Below are positions 23,686-37,251 of a DNA stretch of 64,000 nt, piece by piece; position 1 is the stretch's first letter; each line of letters starts with the position of its first letter. The DNA comes from Panax quinquefolius. Taxonomy: Eukaryota > Streptophyta > Magnoliopsida > Apiales > Araliaceae. The notes under the pieces were generated by a model. That model had not been told where the DNA came from and made no database searches. It saw only the letters and a list, made by a program, of their open reading frames with translations. Position numbers and translations under genes: made by a program. Where the stretch lies: assembly GCA_020205615.1 (NCBI GenBank), contig CM035162.1, positions 32,762,479 to 32,826,478 on the forward strand, given 5' to 3'.

Positions 23686-25964
23686 TTTGTCAAGAATGGC
23701 AAAAAGACACTAACTTCATTCAGTGATGATTAAAATTAAATAAAAAATTAAGCTACAACAAAAAGATCTACAAGAAAAAAGCTTAAGTCCGACGGATTAT
23801 TCCGTCAGAATTACTCCTATTCGGTCGAAATTACATTATTACCGACGGAAATATCCGTCAGATATTCGGTCGTAAATATTCGCATCGAAAATAATATCAA
23901 ATCAAAAGGATCACGGAAATTACATATCTTCGATTTAACGTATCTCAAACGGATGTATCGTCGAACATTAACTATCTTCGATCGATCAATATAGGGAATG
24001 AAACTTTTCGTCGAATATAAGAGTACATAAGTTCGACGAATACATTCCCTCGGAATTATCTTATGTCCGACTGAAAAATAGAATAACCCATCAATCATTA
24101 AAATTGGCTAATTATTAAATTAGACAGAATTTGCGTCGGAGATAGAGTGTTTACGACGGATACGTTGCATCGAAGATAACGTATGTTCGACTGAAATTAG
24201 GATATTTCGGCATTTATTAAAATTACTTATTTGTTACTTCCGAGAGAAATTCCGTCGCAACTACCTTATTCCGTCGGAATTAACTATCCTTTTTTAAATC
24301 TGATTTTAAAAAGTCGGGTTTCGTGTGTTTAAACCCATTAATGTACCGTAACTCCGTCACAACCCAATACACAGTAATATAAACCTGTATCTCACATTCA
24401 AATATGCAACGTAGCACTAAAACTTAATCTTCAACTCATTATCATTCACATTCACATTCACATTCAAATATCCACAAAAACGTATTATAAGTTAACCAAT
24501 TACAAATATAAGCTAATTTTCCATAAATGTTAAACAATATAATTTACAATAGTTGTACAGACGCAATTAGACAATACAATATATACAAAAGGGTCTACAA
24601 TAACATGAATATATACAAATTGTAAGACCCCGAATTTTATGAAATAAAAGTATTCAATTTTTCTTATAATTACTATTCAGTAAATGGTTAAATTGATAAA
24701 AGTTTAAAGTTAAGGGTGATATATGAAATTTTTTTTAAATAAGCAAGTGGTTATAAAATACTCATTGCTGTCGGGGAATATTCGTTTGGTCGTGGAATAT
24801 TCTTCCTGTCGGAGAATATTCATACGACGGTGCAGCCTTTTGTGGGCCCCATAACGGAAAGCGGTTGGATGAAGAAAACGACACGTATGAGTTTTTTTAT
24901 AAATAACGGCGTAGTTGTTACTGTTAACACTGTTGGAATACCCGGTGGTTAAAATACGATGAATGGCGTTGTTGTCAGACAAGAAGTTGCAGTATTGCAC
25001 CAATTATTGATTCTTACGTAAGAAGGCACTACTCAATAATTGTTACAGTAATTACTGTTCAATATTTTATTTTATTGATTAAATAATTACTACATTGATA
25101 TTTTATATTACTGTTATTTTAATAATTGTCACTACACAGTATTTTCCATCATCGAAACAATAATTCATATTATTTGAATAATATTATTAGATAGCATTAT
25201 TGGCAATGTCTAGAAAGTTACGTCTAAGGAGAGGTTTGGTCACCTAATTTAGGCCAAGAATGAGGAGAAATTCTTATTGAAAAGCCCCCTCTTTCACAAG
25301 GAGAACTACTTTGGTTGCACAAGATTATGATTCGTAATATTATTTATGAATAATTAATTATTGATTTATATGATGAGGAAAATATTTATTTTATGTGGAT
25401 ATAGATGGAGAAAATTTTTAAAGTGACAATTGTTGAAAATGATATTTTATCTTTTTTGATAAAATTATTTATTATTATATTTTAATAATATAATAATGGT
25501 TGATAGTTTTACAATGAATGTGGTATATATGAGTATATGAGGAGGAAGAGTATTTTTGTTACAAAAGTTGTTTAAAACATGTTAAACATGTCGTGGGCCC
25601 ATTTCTTGATGAAATATTATTATAGCGCCGTAAAATCGCCCCGGAATGTGGTTTCGGTCAATTTCTGTTTGGAAATTGGAAAAACTTTCTTCTGCAAAGT
25701 TGTAGAGAATTGAATTTCCTATAAAAAATCGCGAGATTCAAATTTTTCTGATAAAAGGACTATTTATTATGAATTATTGAAGTTCTGAAATTCCAGAATA
25801 ATTGATTTTTGGAAGTTTTAATTGTTTTATTCAAGAAAACGCGTTTTTTAATGATTAGTGGGTTGTTAAACATGTTGAAATCTGAATTCAAAGAGGCGAG
25901 GAAATTTGTTATATAAATATAATATTTTATTAAATTTTTCGCTTTTGGTGTTCTAAGCATTTTT

Positions 25965-25972
25965 TATAAATA
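25965..25972 (+). promoter_or_regulatory. TATA box of the solo LTR
   Basis: TATAAATAGGG about 60 bases before a CTTTCTCTATATT leader-like run. The inverted equivalent is at 40378-40385 in the minus-strand LTR of the same family. Confidence 0.55.
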
Positions 25973-26239
25973 GGGTGCTTAGGTTAGAATTGAAAATCAC
26001 ACCGTAAGCCAAGTTTTCTCTATTTCTTTCTCTATATTATCGAGTGTATTTTTGTGAGTATTTTGATATCTTGAGTGTTGTTATACTTGCAAGTTCGTTT
26101 CGTTATTATTCAAATCTTCGTTCTTTTGAGGTAAGAGATAGAAAGGGAGATTATTTTCTTCATAAATGATATTATTTCTTCAATATCATTATGCCGAAAT
26201 ATTGGTTTAAATTTTTATCAAATTTGGAACTTTTTCATG

Positions 26240-26480
26240 TCGGGGTTACTATTCATGAGTTACTATTCATGAGTTACTATTCACGAGTTACTATTCATGA
26301 GTTACTATTCATGAGTTACTATTCACGAGTTACTATTCATGAGTTACTATTCATGATTTACTATTCACGAGTTACTATTCACGATTTACTATTCACGATT
26401 TACTATTCACGACGGGTTACTATTCACGAGTTACTATGCATGAGTTACTATTCACAAGTTACTATTCACGGGTACTATTC
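26240..26480 (+). repeat. 14-bp tandem array GTTACTATTCATGA
   Basis: About 16 copies of a 14-bp unit varying mainly between CATGA and CACGA. An open frame across it reads with a 14-residue period, as expected from a unit not divisible by three, and is not a gene. A shorter inverted version is at 39930-40100, and related AATTACTATTCAC arrays are at 57180-57345 and 63226-63380. Confidence 0.92.
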
Positions 26481-26819
26481 ACTACAAAATTAGTTTCTTT
26501 TTCTAACCAAATTATAGTTGATTTATGAATATTACTCTGGAGATTAAAACTATGTATTGATTATATTGATTTTATTATCATATATAACATTTTTATAACC
26601 ACGATGTTGAAATTCTTTTTCCTTTGGAGTGTAAAGATGGGTAGATTATTGGTATGATCATGACTAGGTTCTCTTTGCCGAGTGAAAAGTTGAATTGTGA
26701 TTGGTGGTATGATCATGACCATTGAATTTATAATTGAACATCTTTAGCTTAAGTGGAAAGGTGAATTGATCAACATGGTTATAATTATTGTTTATATAAA
26801 TTCTCGAAATGATTATATA

Positions 26820-27180
26820 TTTCTTTGAGATATTAATATCTTTGGCACCGTAGCAGCAAAGATGACTGTTGTTGAATATCTTTGGCCCGTAGTAGCAAAG
26901 ATGACATGTTGTTGAATATCTTTGGCTGAAGTAAAGATGACTTGTTGATGAATATCTTTGGCCTGTAGTGCAAAAGATGATTTGTTGATGAATATCTTTG
27001 GCCGTAGTGCAAAGATGATGAGCATTGATGAATATCTTTTGGCTGTAGTGCAAAGATGACTTGTTGATGAATATCTTTGGCCAGTGCAAAAGATGACATG
27101 TTATTGAATATCTTTGGCCATAGTGCAAAGATGAACTGTTGATGAATATCTTTGGCCCGTAGTGCAAAGATGAATTTATT
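26820..27180 (+). repeat. About 40-bp tandem array with GAATATCTTTGGC
   Basis: Eight to nine units, each with GAATATCTTTGGC, a GTAGTGCAAAGATGA segment and a TGTTGATG end. Inverted versions are at 39480-39700 and 58130-58215. Copies differ by short indels, notably around the GGCCCGTAG segment. Confidence 0.9.
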
Positions 27181-27703
27181 AGTATGATTATGAACATGAA
27201 CTGTGATTTGGTATAACCATGATCTTTGATGTTTCAGGTGATGAAAATAAACTTTGTCCTGGATGAGGAAAGGAATTTAGAACTACAATTACGATTATGA
27301 GTTTTACATGTGATTGTGGACATGAATTGTTGATTAATGTTATAGGGATAAAATATTGTGATAGACTTTTAACATGGAGAAGATAATAGATTTTATGGTC
27401 TATTTGACTCTTCTAATGGATTTCTCGTTCCGCTGCAACTATGGTTGAAAAGTTTTATCATCCACCATATGTTCTAAATCTCTGATTTATTACTATTGAA
27501 GGCTATTGATAATTTATTTATCTTTAGTCATAATATTCTTTACTAAGCTAGTTGTGCTCACCCTTTTGCTTCACAATTCCTTTTAGGTAATAAAAGTGTA
27601 TGTCGGCGTGGGGATAAAGAATAGAGAGCGGTGGTCATCATTTAGTAGTTATATTGGGTGAATCAACTAATAACCCAACGTTGGAAGGGTGTTTTACTAT
27701 TAC

Positions 27704-29555
27704 TTAAAGTATTATGCATACAAGCCAATCATGTATGATGATAAAGCATATCTTTGTGTAATCAATCTTATTTATTTATTAATAAAAGAATTATTTATTA
27801 AAGGCATTTATTATCTACATGGTTTTAGTTTTAATAATGATGATAAACCCATAGTTTTAAGCAATGCTTTTAATAATGATGATGATCATTCTAATGAGAT
27901 CTAAATTCTTAGAAAGCTTAAAACTAAAATAGTTCCCAATCATTGGATTACTAAATTGGGGATTAGTGAATCCAGGATAGATTGGTACATACGTTGCTTT
28001 TTCGTTGGATGAGGATGATTGATCTCATGATCATTTGTGTGGAGACACTAAAAGCAAGTATGTAGGTGCTTATTAGAGAATAAGTTCATCGAAGCGTGAC
28101 TCGCTAAGGAATACCTAATGGAGTTTTACTTACCGTCAATAGAATTTCTATAGTGATAGTAAGTACAAATGATCCTCAGACTTGAGATCATCATAGTATC
28201 TTATATATAATGAATTACACTTTGACTTATTCCTTAAGACTCTTAGAGTATATCAAAGGGTATGCTTGGGTGTAATAAGTTATATATGAAGATAATGAAT
28301 GATCAATAAAGAATCTACCACTTCTAGTAAAAGGAGAAATGTCCTATGTGATTCGATAAATGACAACCCGAGAATCCTTGGCGAGGTGGAATGAAATTAG
28401 AAAGTAGTCTCTAATTTGCATTCATTAGAGTTATTCATTTAGGAATCGAAATACATATAATTAAATAAAATAAGACTTGACAAGAATTCCATGTCTTATA
28501 TTTAATTGGGACATAGTATGGTGGAAGGATTGAATCAGACATTGCAGTAACTATTACTCAAAGGTTCTTTTATGATTAATGTTGAAATCTATATTATCCG
28601 GAAAGTCGTTGATCGCTAGGGAGGCTTATCCCTATTGTAGAATAAATATTATTTATTTAAATAAATTATTTGTTAATTTATTTATTTAAATGAGATTAGA
28701 ATTGTTCTAATTAATTTATTCACAAATTAGGTTTAATATGGAGAACCTAAAGGGTCACACCATAAAAGGAAGAATAATTATTTAAGAAGTTAATGGCATA
28801 ATTGTAATAATATGTTAAGTATATTTAATTTAATCTATGGTGATAGAATAAATTAAATAGCTTAATATTTATTATTTAATATTTTAGAAATATTAAATAT
28901 AAATTAATAAGAGGAGTCTTATTAATATTATTATAATTATTATTATTTTAATTTCTAAAAGGTTTAGGAATTAATTTAATATTAGTACTCTCATTTATTC
29001 CTAATTGGATTAGGAAAGAAAATTAGTTAAAGGAGTTTAATTAATTATCCCTAATAGGATTAGGAGCCCATTTAATTAAAAGAGTTTAATTAAATAAATA
29101 ATACCTTATTTTAATTAAAATAGGTTACATAATATCTTTATAAGAGAGTCTTATATTAGATATCTAATATCGTAATTCCTAGATTGGGAGAGTACACCCT
29201 TTTCTTATTCGGATAGAAAAACTAGGGTTTGAGCCAAATTCCTTCTTCTTTGAAAATTCCTCTTCCTTGGTGGATCACCTATAGAGGCCATACACTTGGG
29301 TGGCTTACATTAATCAAAGGAAGGAATCTACCAGGAGATTGAGGAGATCATGAGAAGAGGAGGTGAACTCGCACTGAGGAAGCTCGTTTCTACAAGGGTA
29401 TGATTTCATAATTTCTTATTCTTCGTTTAATTAATAATATGCATAAAGGATGATCAGGGTAATTGGTTTTGTGAAAATTTTAAAATCGATTTTATCTCGC
29501 TTCCGCTTATTTTTGCAATTTTGATTGCTACTTTGATTTTCACTAAAACCTAACA
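27704..29555 (+). repeat. 5' LTR of the copia element
   Basis: Begins TTAAAGTATTATGC (the 3' copy has TGAAAGTATTATGC, so the first G is mutated) and ends AAACCTAACA. It shares the full length of the 3' LTR with only scattered base changes and short indels. This suggests a fairly recent insertion. Confidence 0.95.
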
Positions 29556-29557
29556 GG

Positions 29558-29569
29558 TGGTATCGAGCC
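29558..29569 (+). other. Primer-binding site of the copia element
   Basis: TGGTATCGAGCC, two bases after the 5' LTR, close to the initiator-Met tRNA complement used by most plant copia elements. Confidence 0.85.
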
Positions 29570-30055
29570 AAACTTTATGCTAATTATTAATTATTTAGAT
29601 TCTAAATATGTATGGGTATGTATTTTGAATAATTTATTGGGCATAATTTGTTGTATAAAATTATTATTTTATGAAAAAAAAAAAAAAAAACCGTAGTTTG
29701 AATATATAAAAACCGTGACCGGAACATCGCTTTTTAAAATTCAAAAGGGCATCACGTTGATTAAAATTCAAAGTGATGTAGTAGTAGTATTCTACGTTGA
29801 TTCTTTCTTTGGATGACTAAAAAGGTTCTATTTTTTCTTTTTTTTCGATCTGACCGAATCAATGGAAGGTTATATATATATATAAATAAGATATATCATA
29901 AAAAAAAAAAAAAAATTGCCAACCGGATTGATTATACAATTCACATCACACGTGACAGATCATGATTTGTCCAGTAAAATTTTTTCAATGAGAATAGCAT
30001 ATATATACCATGTTGCAAAGCAAAGTTCTTTGGAGATTTTTAAAAAGTGTAGGAT

Positions 30056-30104
<49 letters not shown>

Positions 30105-31405
30105 ATATTAATCTTAATAATTTTATAATTAAAATAAAAGAGTTTATTTTAATCTTGAAATTGGATTTCATGCAACATAAAATTGCCCATTAAATGATAC
30201 TCATATATATATGGAATGATTTAATTTATTGATACATATGATGATATGTATGATAATAAATGGGATTGATTATGGACAATTGACCAATATGATTGGATTT
30301 ATTTTAGTTGGATGTTTGAATGAATGGGTTTTATTAAATGGAATTCTGCGTACCTCGTCTTTTTCGGTTTTCTTCTTGATGTAAATTCTATCTCTCTCCT
30401 ATGTACTTCCCTCGACTCACGATCAAGGTTTCTATTTAAATTAAATAGTTTAATGTAATAGGATTAGTTAGAATTTTTTTAGAAACCAAGACCAAGATCA
30501 AGGAACGAGCAAGAAGACCCGTTTTTGTAATGGAGCCCGGGTTTAAATGTAATAGTTATATTTAAATGTTTATTCTTTGCACCCTAGGGTTTGACCTTTT
30601 GGTTCACTTGGTGGCTCTAGTGAACCAAACTAGAATAAAAGTCCATAATCAATCGGGTAGAATATAGTATTCTATATGTGCATGCTAGTATTATATATAT
30701 TATATATTATGCAAACATGCTTTGCATGTTTAATAATATGACGCGTATTTATATATATATTTATTTGCATGTATTAAACAAGATGAGACAAATAATAACA
30801 AATCCTCAAAGTTTTTTTTATTAAGTCTTAAGCGTTCAAAGATATTTAGAATATCGAGCGTCGCTTTCTAGCATGATAAAATTAATAGAGTATTAAATAT
30901 TTAATATGAGTTTGTTGTGTCACCACAAGGCAAGTATTAAGTATTTAAGATGTTAATTTATCACATTTGATGCTTATAAAGAAAATTGAACAATATTGTT
31001 TTGTTGTGTCACCACAAGGGCGATAATTTTCTTTTTTGAATATATGGAAGTGCTAGGTTGGACTTAACTTAGATAATTTTGATTCGGATGTGCCACCACT
31101 TGATCAAAATAATCCAAGAGGCAAAACATAAGGAGTTACATGTTGATGTAATTGACAAGGAGTTGTCTACCTATTTATTTATATATAGTTTGTTGTGTCA
31201 CCACAAGGCTATATATATTTGAAATGGGATCCTTATTCTCACTAGCAAAAACTTTAATTAGATTTTGCGAACTATATAAATGAGGGTAATATAGTTTGAA
31301 GAAAATAGTGGGAGATACCAATATAAAATAAGACCTAATTTATTTTGGTAATTAATAAATGAATGTTTGCTAAAATATTGTCTTTTTACATGCAGAATTT
31401 TGAAA
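29570..31405 (+). other. Long copia leader with repeated hairpin motif
   Basis: About 1.8 kb with no gene before gag. It contains a TA run (30060-30105) and three copies of TTGTTGTGTCACCACAAGG at 30912-30930, 31001-31019 and 31190-31208, with a weaker one near 31088. Each copy can form a 5-bp stem (TTGTG with CACAA) and a 4-base loop. Copia leaders carry packaging and dimerisation signals, so a role there is possible but only inferred. Confidence 0.6.
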
Positions 31406-32279
31406 ATGTCACATTCACTAATTTCTCTGCGAAGCATACTTGATGCTAACAAACTGACCGGACCGAACTACACGGACTGGTTAAGGAATCGAGAGAATTG
31501 TTCTCACTCTTTGAAAAGATTTCTTATGTCCTAAATTACCGCATACTGCAAAAAGTTGCGAGAGAGACGACCTCGAGGAAGAGATTGCTACTTTTAAGCG
31601 GTGGCAAGATGATGCATCGTGGCTCAATGCATCATGCTCGCATCCATGAGTAACGAGCTCAACGTCACAAGATGAAAACATGGATGCTCCTACTATGCTC
31701 TTGCACCTTGGAGAGTTGTATGGTGAGCAAAGTAGGGGACTGCTAGATATGAAATATCTAAGGAGCTCTTAGATCTCTCGGATGACCGAGGGCACCGCTA
31801 GATTGAGACTCATGTCCTAAAGATGATCAATCTGATTGAAGCGTCTTGGGAATGACTTGGGTTAAATCATGGATGGGGAATTGAGTCAAGATTTAGTCTT
31901 GCAGTCACTCCCAGACACCTTCTCACAATTTGTTGTGAATTTTCACATGAATAAGTTGGATGTCAGCTTGCCTGAATTACTTAACATGTTGAAAACTGCT
32001 GAAGGTCACTTCCCATCCAAGAAGAACCATGTCTTACTGGTGGATGATTCTTCCAAGAAAAGGAAGAGGCCCAAGGTATCTTCTGAAAGGAAGAAATCCA
32101 AGAAGGCTAAGGGAAAGGCGAAAGTGAAGGATCAAAAGAAACCTGATCCAGCTAGCAAAGGAATTTGCTTCCATTGCAATAAGCCGGGTCACTGGAAGAG
32201 GAAGCGCAAGGATTATCTCAGAACAAAAAGCAGAAGAAGCTTGGAGAAGCTTCGAATCCTAATCAAGGTTTGTTTATGA
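31406..32279 (+). pseudogene. copia gag, frameshifted
   Basis: Starts MSHSLISLRSILDANKLTGP, a typical copia Gag start, from an ATG just after an AAAATG context. After a frame loss near 31490 it reopens at 31869 with NKLDVSLPELLNMLKTAEGH, a Lys-rich segment, and a zinc knuckle CFHCNKPGHWKRKRKDYL. The knuckle should be C-X2-C-X4-H-X4-C, but the last Cys is Arg, so RNA binding is probably damaged. Gag would form the particle core. In intact relatives gag and pol are one frame; here the frame breaks at about 32270. Confidence 0.85.
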
Positions 32280-35200
32280 TTGAAATTAATTTTTCTGAAA
32301 GTCAATCTTCTACTTGGGTATTGGATACCGGATGTGGTTCTCACATATGTAATAATATGCAGGGTCTTGGTCGAAGTAGAAAGTCGAAAGCAAGGATGAG
32401 GTCGATCTACGAGTGGGAAATGGAGCAAAGGTTCTTTGCATTAATTGTAGGGACTTATTGTTTATACCGCCTACGAAGCAAGTTCATTAATTTAAATAAT
32501 TGTTATTTTGTTCCAAATATCATTAGAAACATTATTTCTATCTCACGTATTGGATATGGATGGTTTTAATATTATAATAAAGAACAACAAAGTTGTTCCA
32601 TTTATAATGATAATGTTTTATATGGTGTTGGTAATTTGCGAAATGGACTTTATATACTTGACTTGCATGAAAATATATTTCAAATTGAACAAACTAATAA
32701 AAGGAAAAGAGATGATGTTAATTATACCTTCATGTGGCACTGTAGACTCGGTCATATTAATGAAACAAGATTATCCAAGTTGCATAAAGATGGGCTCCTA
32801 GAGCTATCTGATTATGAATCATATCCAACCTGTGAATCTTGTCTCATGGGTAAAATGACTAAATCTCCTTTTAGTGGAAAAGGAGAAAGAGTTACAGAGT
32901 TGTTAGCGTTGGTACACACAGATGTATGTGGACCTATGACAACAACCGCACGAGGAGGGTATTCTTATTTTATTACATTCACTGACGACCACTCAAGATT
33001 TGGATATGTGTATTTAATGAAATACAAATCTGAATCATTTGAAAAGTTCAAAGAGTTCAGAAGTGAAGTAGAGAAGCAAACTGGTAAGAGTATTAAGATT
33101 CTTCGATCTGATCGAGGAGGAGAATACTTAAGTGGTGAGTTTCTCAATTGTCTCAAAGAAAATGGTATAATCTCACAATGGACTCCACCGGGGACGCCAT
33201 GAATGAATGGTGTATCTCGAAAGGAGAAATCGAACATTGTTGGACATGGTTCGATCTATGATGAGCTTTACCGACCTTCCGGTTTTTACGGGGATATGCC
33301 CTAGAATCTATTGCATACCTACTTAACAAGGTACCTACAAAATCCGTCCCCAAGACCCTATATGAGTTATGGACAGGGAGGAAACCAAATCTTAAGCATG
33401 TTAAGACTTGGGGTTGTCCAGCTTATGTCAAAAAGTTTGAAAACGATAAGCCTGCAGACTAGATCGACAAATGTAGATTTGTGGGATACCCTAAAGAAAC
33501 ATCGGGTATTATTTCTATCATCCAACTGATCAAAAGGTGTTTGTTACGAAACATGCTGCCTTCTTGGAAAAGGAGTTTATCCTTGAAGGGGTCAGTGGGA
33601 GTAAGATATATCTTGAAGAAGTTCAAGAACCACAAAATACTACAGATCAAAGTGAGGTATCTAACCAAGTAGAGATTCATACATACCACACCCTATTCAG
33701 TAAACGGAAGAGTACCAAAGATGCAGAAAGGTATGGACTTGTCATAGAAGATGACAATGAGGTACGATCATAGATGATGATGATCCATTGAATTACTAAG
33801 CAGGCTATGAGTAGTAAAGACTCGGAGAAATGGCAAGAAGCCATGAAATCCGAGATGGACTCCATGTATGAGAACCAAGTATGGACTTTGGTCTCACCAC
33901 GAAGGCATTAAGCCTATTGGGTGTAAATGGGTCTTTAAAAGAAAAAGGCTGGAGCAGACGGCAAGGTAGAGACCTATAAGGTCCGGATTTGGTTGCAAAA
34001 GGTTTCAAACAAAGACAAGGAGTTGACTATGATGAAACCTTCTCACCAAAGAGTAATGCTCAAGTCCATTCGGATTTTGCTTGCGATCGCGACTTACCAT
34101 GACTACGAAATCTGGCGGATGGACGTGAAAGCGGCCTTCCTCAATGGGAAACTTGAGGAGGATGTGTATATGACACAACCGGAGGATTTGTTTCAAAGGT
34201 TGGAACAAATCAAGTCTCAGAAGCTACAACGATCCATTTATGGATTAAAGCAAGCTTTCGTAGGTGGAACATCCGTTTTGATGAGACAATCAAAAGTTTG
34301 ATTTTATCAAAATGAGGATGAACCATGTGTGTACAAGAAGGTTAGTGGGAGAATATTTGTTTCATTCCTTGTATTATATGTTGATGATATATTACCGATG
34401 AGGAATGATATTCTATCTTCGCAAACAATTAAAATCTGGTTATCTAAACACTTCTCCATGAAGGACTTGGGAGAAGCATCCTATATTTTGGGGATAAAGA
34501 TCTATAGAGATAGATCTAATAGGATGCTTGGCTTATCCCAAGGAACGATACATTGACATGATGCTAAAAAGGTTTAGCATGGAAGATTCCAAAAGAGGTC
34601 TCATGCCGATGAGCCATGGAATACATCTCTCCAAGAAACAAGCCCCAAAGACACACGAGGAGAGAAAGCCAGTATGAGTAAGATTCCTTATGCTTCAAAG
34701 AATAGGATCTATCATGTACAATATGATATGTACTAGACCGGATGTCGCTCATGCACTTAGTGTAACAAGCGAGATATCGATCGAATCCAGGAGAAAAGAA
34801 CACTTGGAAGGCGTTGAAAAATATCCTAAAGTACTTAAGAAGAACTAAGGATGTATTTCTTGTCTATGGTGGGTCCGAATTAAAACTAGAGGGCTTCACA
34901 GACTCAAGTTTTCAAATGCAGACCAAGATGATGAGAATCCGTTTGGGGTATGTGTTTACCTTAAACGGGAGGCGCAGTGAGTTGGAAAAGTTCCAAGCGT
35001 GAAACGATTCTTGATTCAAAGTGATGAGGCAGAGTACATAGGCGCAAGTGAAGCCGCAAAGGAAGTCGTTTGGATGAAGAAGTTCATTTAGAACTTGGTG
35101 TGGTTCCTAGCATTAAAGGACCGATTGCCTTTATTCTCGTGACAACATCTTTGGAGTACATTGCAAGCTAAGGAACCAGTCTCATCAGAAATCCAAACAC

Positions 35201-35392
35201 GTGTTGCGGCGATTTTATTTGATCAGAGAGATCATTGAAAGAGGAGACGCCACCCTGGAGCGTGTGGACTCTCAAGACAATATTGCAGATCCATTTACTA
35301 AAGCGTTAACACAACAGCAGTTTGATCGTCACTTAGAGAAGATGGGTATGAGATACACACGACGATTGGCTTTAGTGCAAGTGGGAGATTGA
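32270..35392 (+). pseudogene. copia pol: protease, integrase, RT, RNase H; multiple frameshifts
   Basis: Protease: STWVLDTGCGSHIC near 32310. Integrase: HCRLGH and CESC zinc motif near 32740-32850, then TDVCGP, TFTDDHSRFGY and a C-terminal catalytic segment up to 33200. The frame breaks right after TPPGTP. RT: RMDVKAAFLNGKLEEDVYM near 34110, then LYVDDILPMRND near 34375 with the YVDD catalytic pair. RNase H: GFTDSS near 34895 and DEAEYIGASEAAKEVVW near 35020. The last segment (ADPFTKAL) reaches a TGA at 35390-35392 that is also the first three bases of the 3' LTR. At least six frame changes are needed to connect the domains. Confidence 0.92.
35379..35389 (+). other. Polypurine tract of the copia element
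   Basis: AAGTGGGAGAT immediately before the 3' LTR, the usual primer for plus-strand synthesis in plant copia elements. Confidence 0.8.
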
Positions 35393-37243
35393 AAGTATTA
35401 TGCATACAAGCCAATCATGTATGATGATAAAGCATATCTTGTGTAATCAATCTTATTTATTTATTTATTAAAAGAATTATTTATTAAAGGCATTTATTAT
35501 CTACATGGTGTCTTTGTTTTAATAATATGTGATAAACCCATAGTTTTAAGCAACGCTTTTAGAATAATGATGATGATCATTCTAATGAGATCTAAATTCT
35601 TAGAAAGCTTAAAACTAAAATAGTTCCCAATCATTGGATTACTAAATTGGGGATTAGTGAATCCAGGATAGATTGGTACATACGTTGCTTGCTTTCATTG
35701 GATGAGGATGATTGATCTCATGATCATTTGTGTGGAGACACTAAAGCAAGTATGTAGGTGCTTATTAGAGAATAAGTTCACCGAACGTGACTCGCTAAGG
35801 AATTCCTAATGGAGTTTTACTTTACCGTCGATAGGAATTTCTATAGTGATAGTAGTACAAATGATCCTTAGACTTGAGATCATCATAGTATCTTATATAT
35901 AATGAATTACACTTTGACTTATTCCTTAAGACTCTTAGAGTATATCAAAGGGTATGCTTGGGTGTAATAAGTTATATATGAAGATAATGAATGATCAATA
36001 AAGAATCTACCACTTCTAGTAAAAGGAGAAATGTCTATGTGATTCGATAAATGACAACCCAGAATCCTTGGCGAGGTGGAATGAAATTAGAAAGTAGTTT
36101 CTAATTTGCATTCATTAGAGTTGTTCATTTAGGAATCGAAATACATATAATTAAATAAAATAAGACTTGACAGTAATTCCATGTCTTATATTTAATTGGG
36201 ACATAGTATGGTGGAAGGATTGAATTGTACGGTAACTATTACTCAAAGGTTCTTTTATGATTAATGTTGAAATCTATATTATCCGGAAAGTCGTTGATCG
36301 CTTAGGGGAGGCTTATCCCTATTGTAGAATAAATATTATTTATTTAAATAAATTATTTGTTAATTTATTTATTTAAATGAGATTAGAATTGTTCTAATTA
36401 ATTTATTCACAACTAGGTTTAATATGGAGAACCTAAAGGGTCACACCATAAAAGGAAGAATAATTATTTAAGAAGTTAATGGCATAATTGTAATAATATG
36501 TTAAGTATATTTAATTTAATCTATGGTGATAGAATAAATTAAATAGCTTAATATTTATTATTTAATATTTTAGAAATATTAAATATAAATTAATAAGAGA
36601 GTCTTATTAATATTATTATAATTATTATTATTTTAATTTCTAAAAGGTTTAGGAATTAATTTAATATTAGTACTCTCATTTATTCCTAATTGGATTAGGA
36701 AAGAAAATTAGTTAAAGGAGTTTAATTAATTATCCCTAATAGGATTAGGGAGCCCATTTAATTAAAAGAGTTTAATTAAATAAATAATACCTTATTTTAA
36801 TTAAAATAGGTTACATAATATCTTTATAAGAGAGTCTTATATTAGATATCTAATATACGTAATTCCTAGATTGGGAGAGTACACCCTTTTCTTATTCAGA
36901 TAGAAAAACTAGGGTTTGAGCCAAATCCCTTCTTCTTAAAAAATTCTTCCTTGGTGGATCACCTATAGAGGCCATACACTTGGGTGGCTTACATTAATCA
37001 AAGGAAGGAATCTACAGGAGATTCAAGGAGATCGCGGAGAAGTAGGAGGTGAACTCTGCACACGAGGAAGCTCGTTTCTACAAGGGTATGATTTCATAAT
37101 TTCTTATTCTTCGTTTAATTAATAATATGCATAAATGATGATCCGGGTAATTGGTTTGTGAAAAATTTTAAAATCTGATTTTATCTCGCTTCCGCTATTT
37201 TTGCAATTTTGATTGCTACTTTGATTTTCACGAAAACCTAACA
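35390..37243 (+). repeat. 3' LTR of the copia element
   Basis: Begins TGAAAGTATTATGC and ends AAACCTAACA, followed by CATAC. It differs from the 5' LTR mostly by one- to four-base indels, for example near 35508-35545. Confidence 0.95.
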
Positions 37244-37251
37244 CATACAAG

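Larger units (their letters stand above)
27704..37243 (+). mobile_element. Ty1-copia retrotransposon, nearly full length
   Basis: Two direct LTRs (27704-29555 and 35390-37243) of 1852 and 1854 bases that look almost identical, a primer-binding site, a long leader, gag, protease, integrase, reverse transcriptase, RNase H and a polypurine tract. Integrase precedes RT, which defines copia order. Right flank CATAC (37244-37248); left flank TATTAC (27698-27703) is a damaged version. The uninterrupted target can be seen in a related copy near 60884-60910. Many frameshifts make the present copy unable to encode a full polyprotein as written. Confidence 0.95.

Noticed and set aside
26191..26493. 100-residue open frame on the plus strand
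   Set aside because: It reads through the 14-bp array with an exact 14-residue period; not a gene.
26240..27180. CRISPR-like repeats and spacers
   Set aside because: The repeat arrays are direct tandem repeats without unique spacers, in a plant nuclear LTR; no cas genes.
26664..27197. 177-residue open frame on the minus strand and shorter overlapping frames
   Set aside because: Follows the 40-bp LTR array; repetitive peptide with no family similarity, and the strand is antisense to the LTR.
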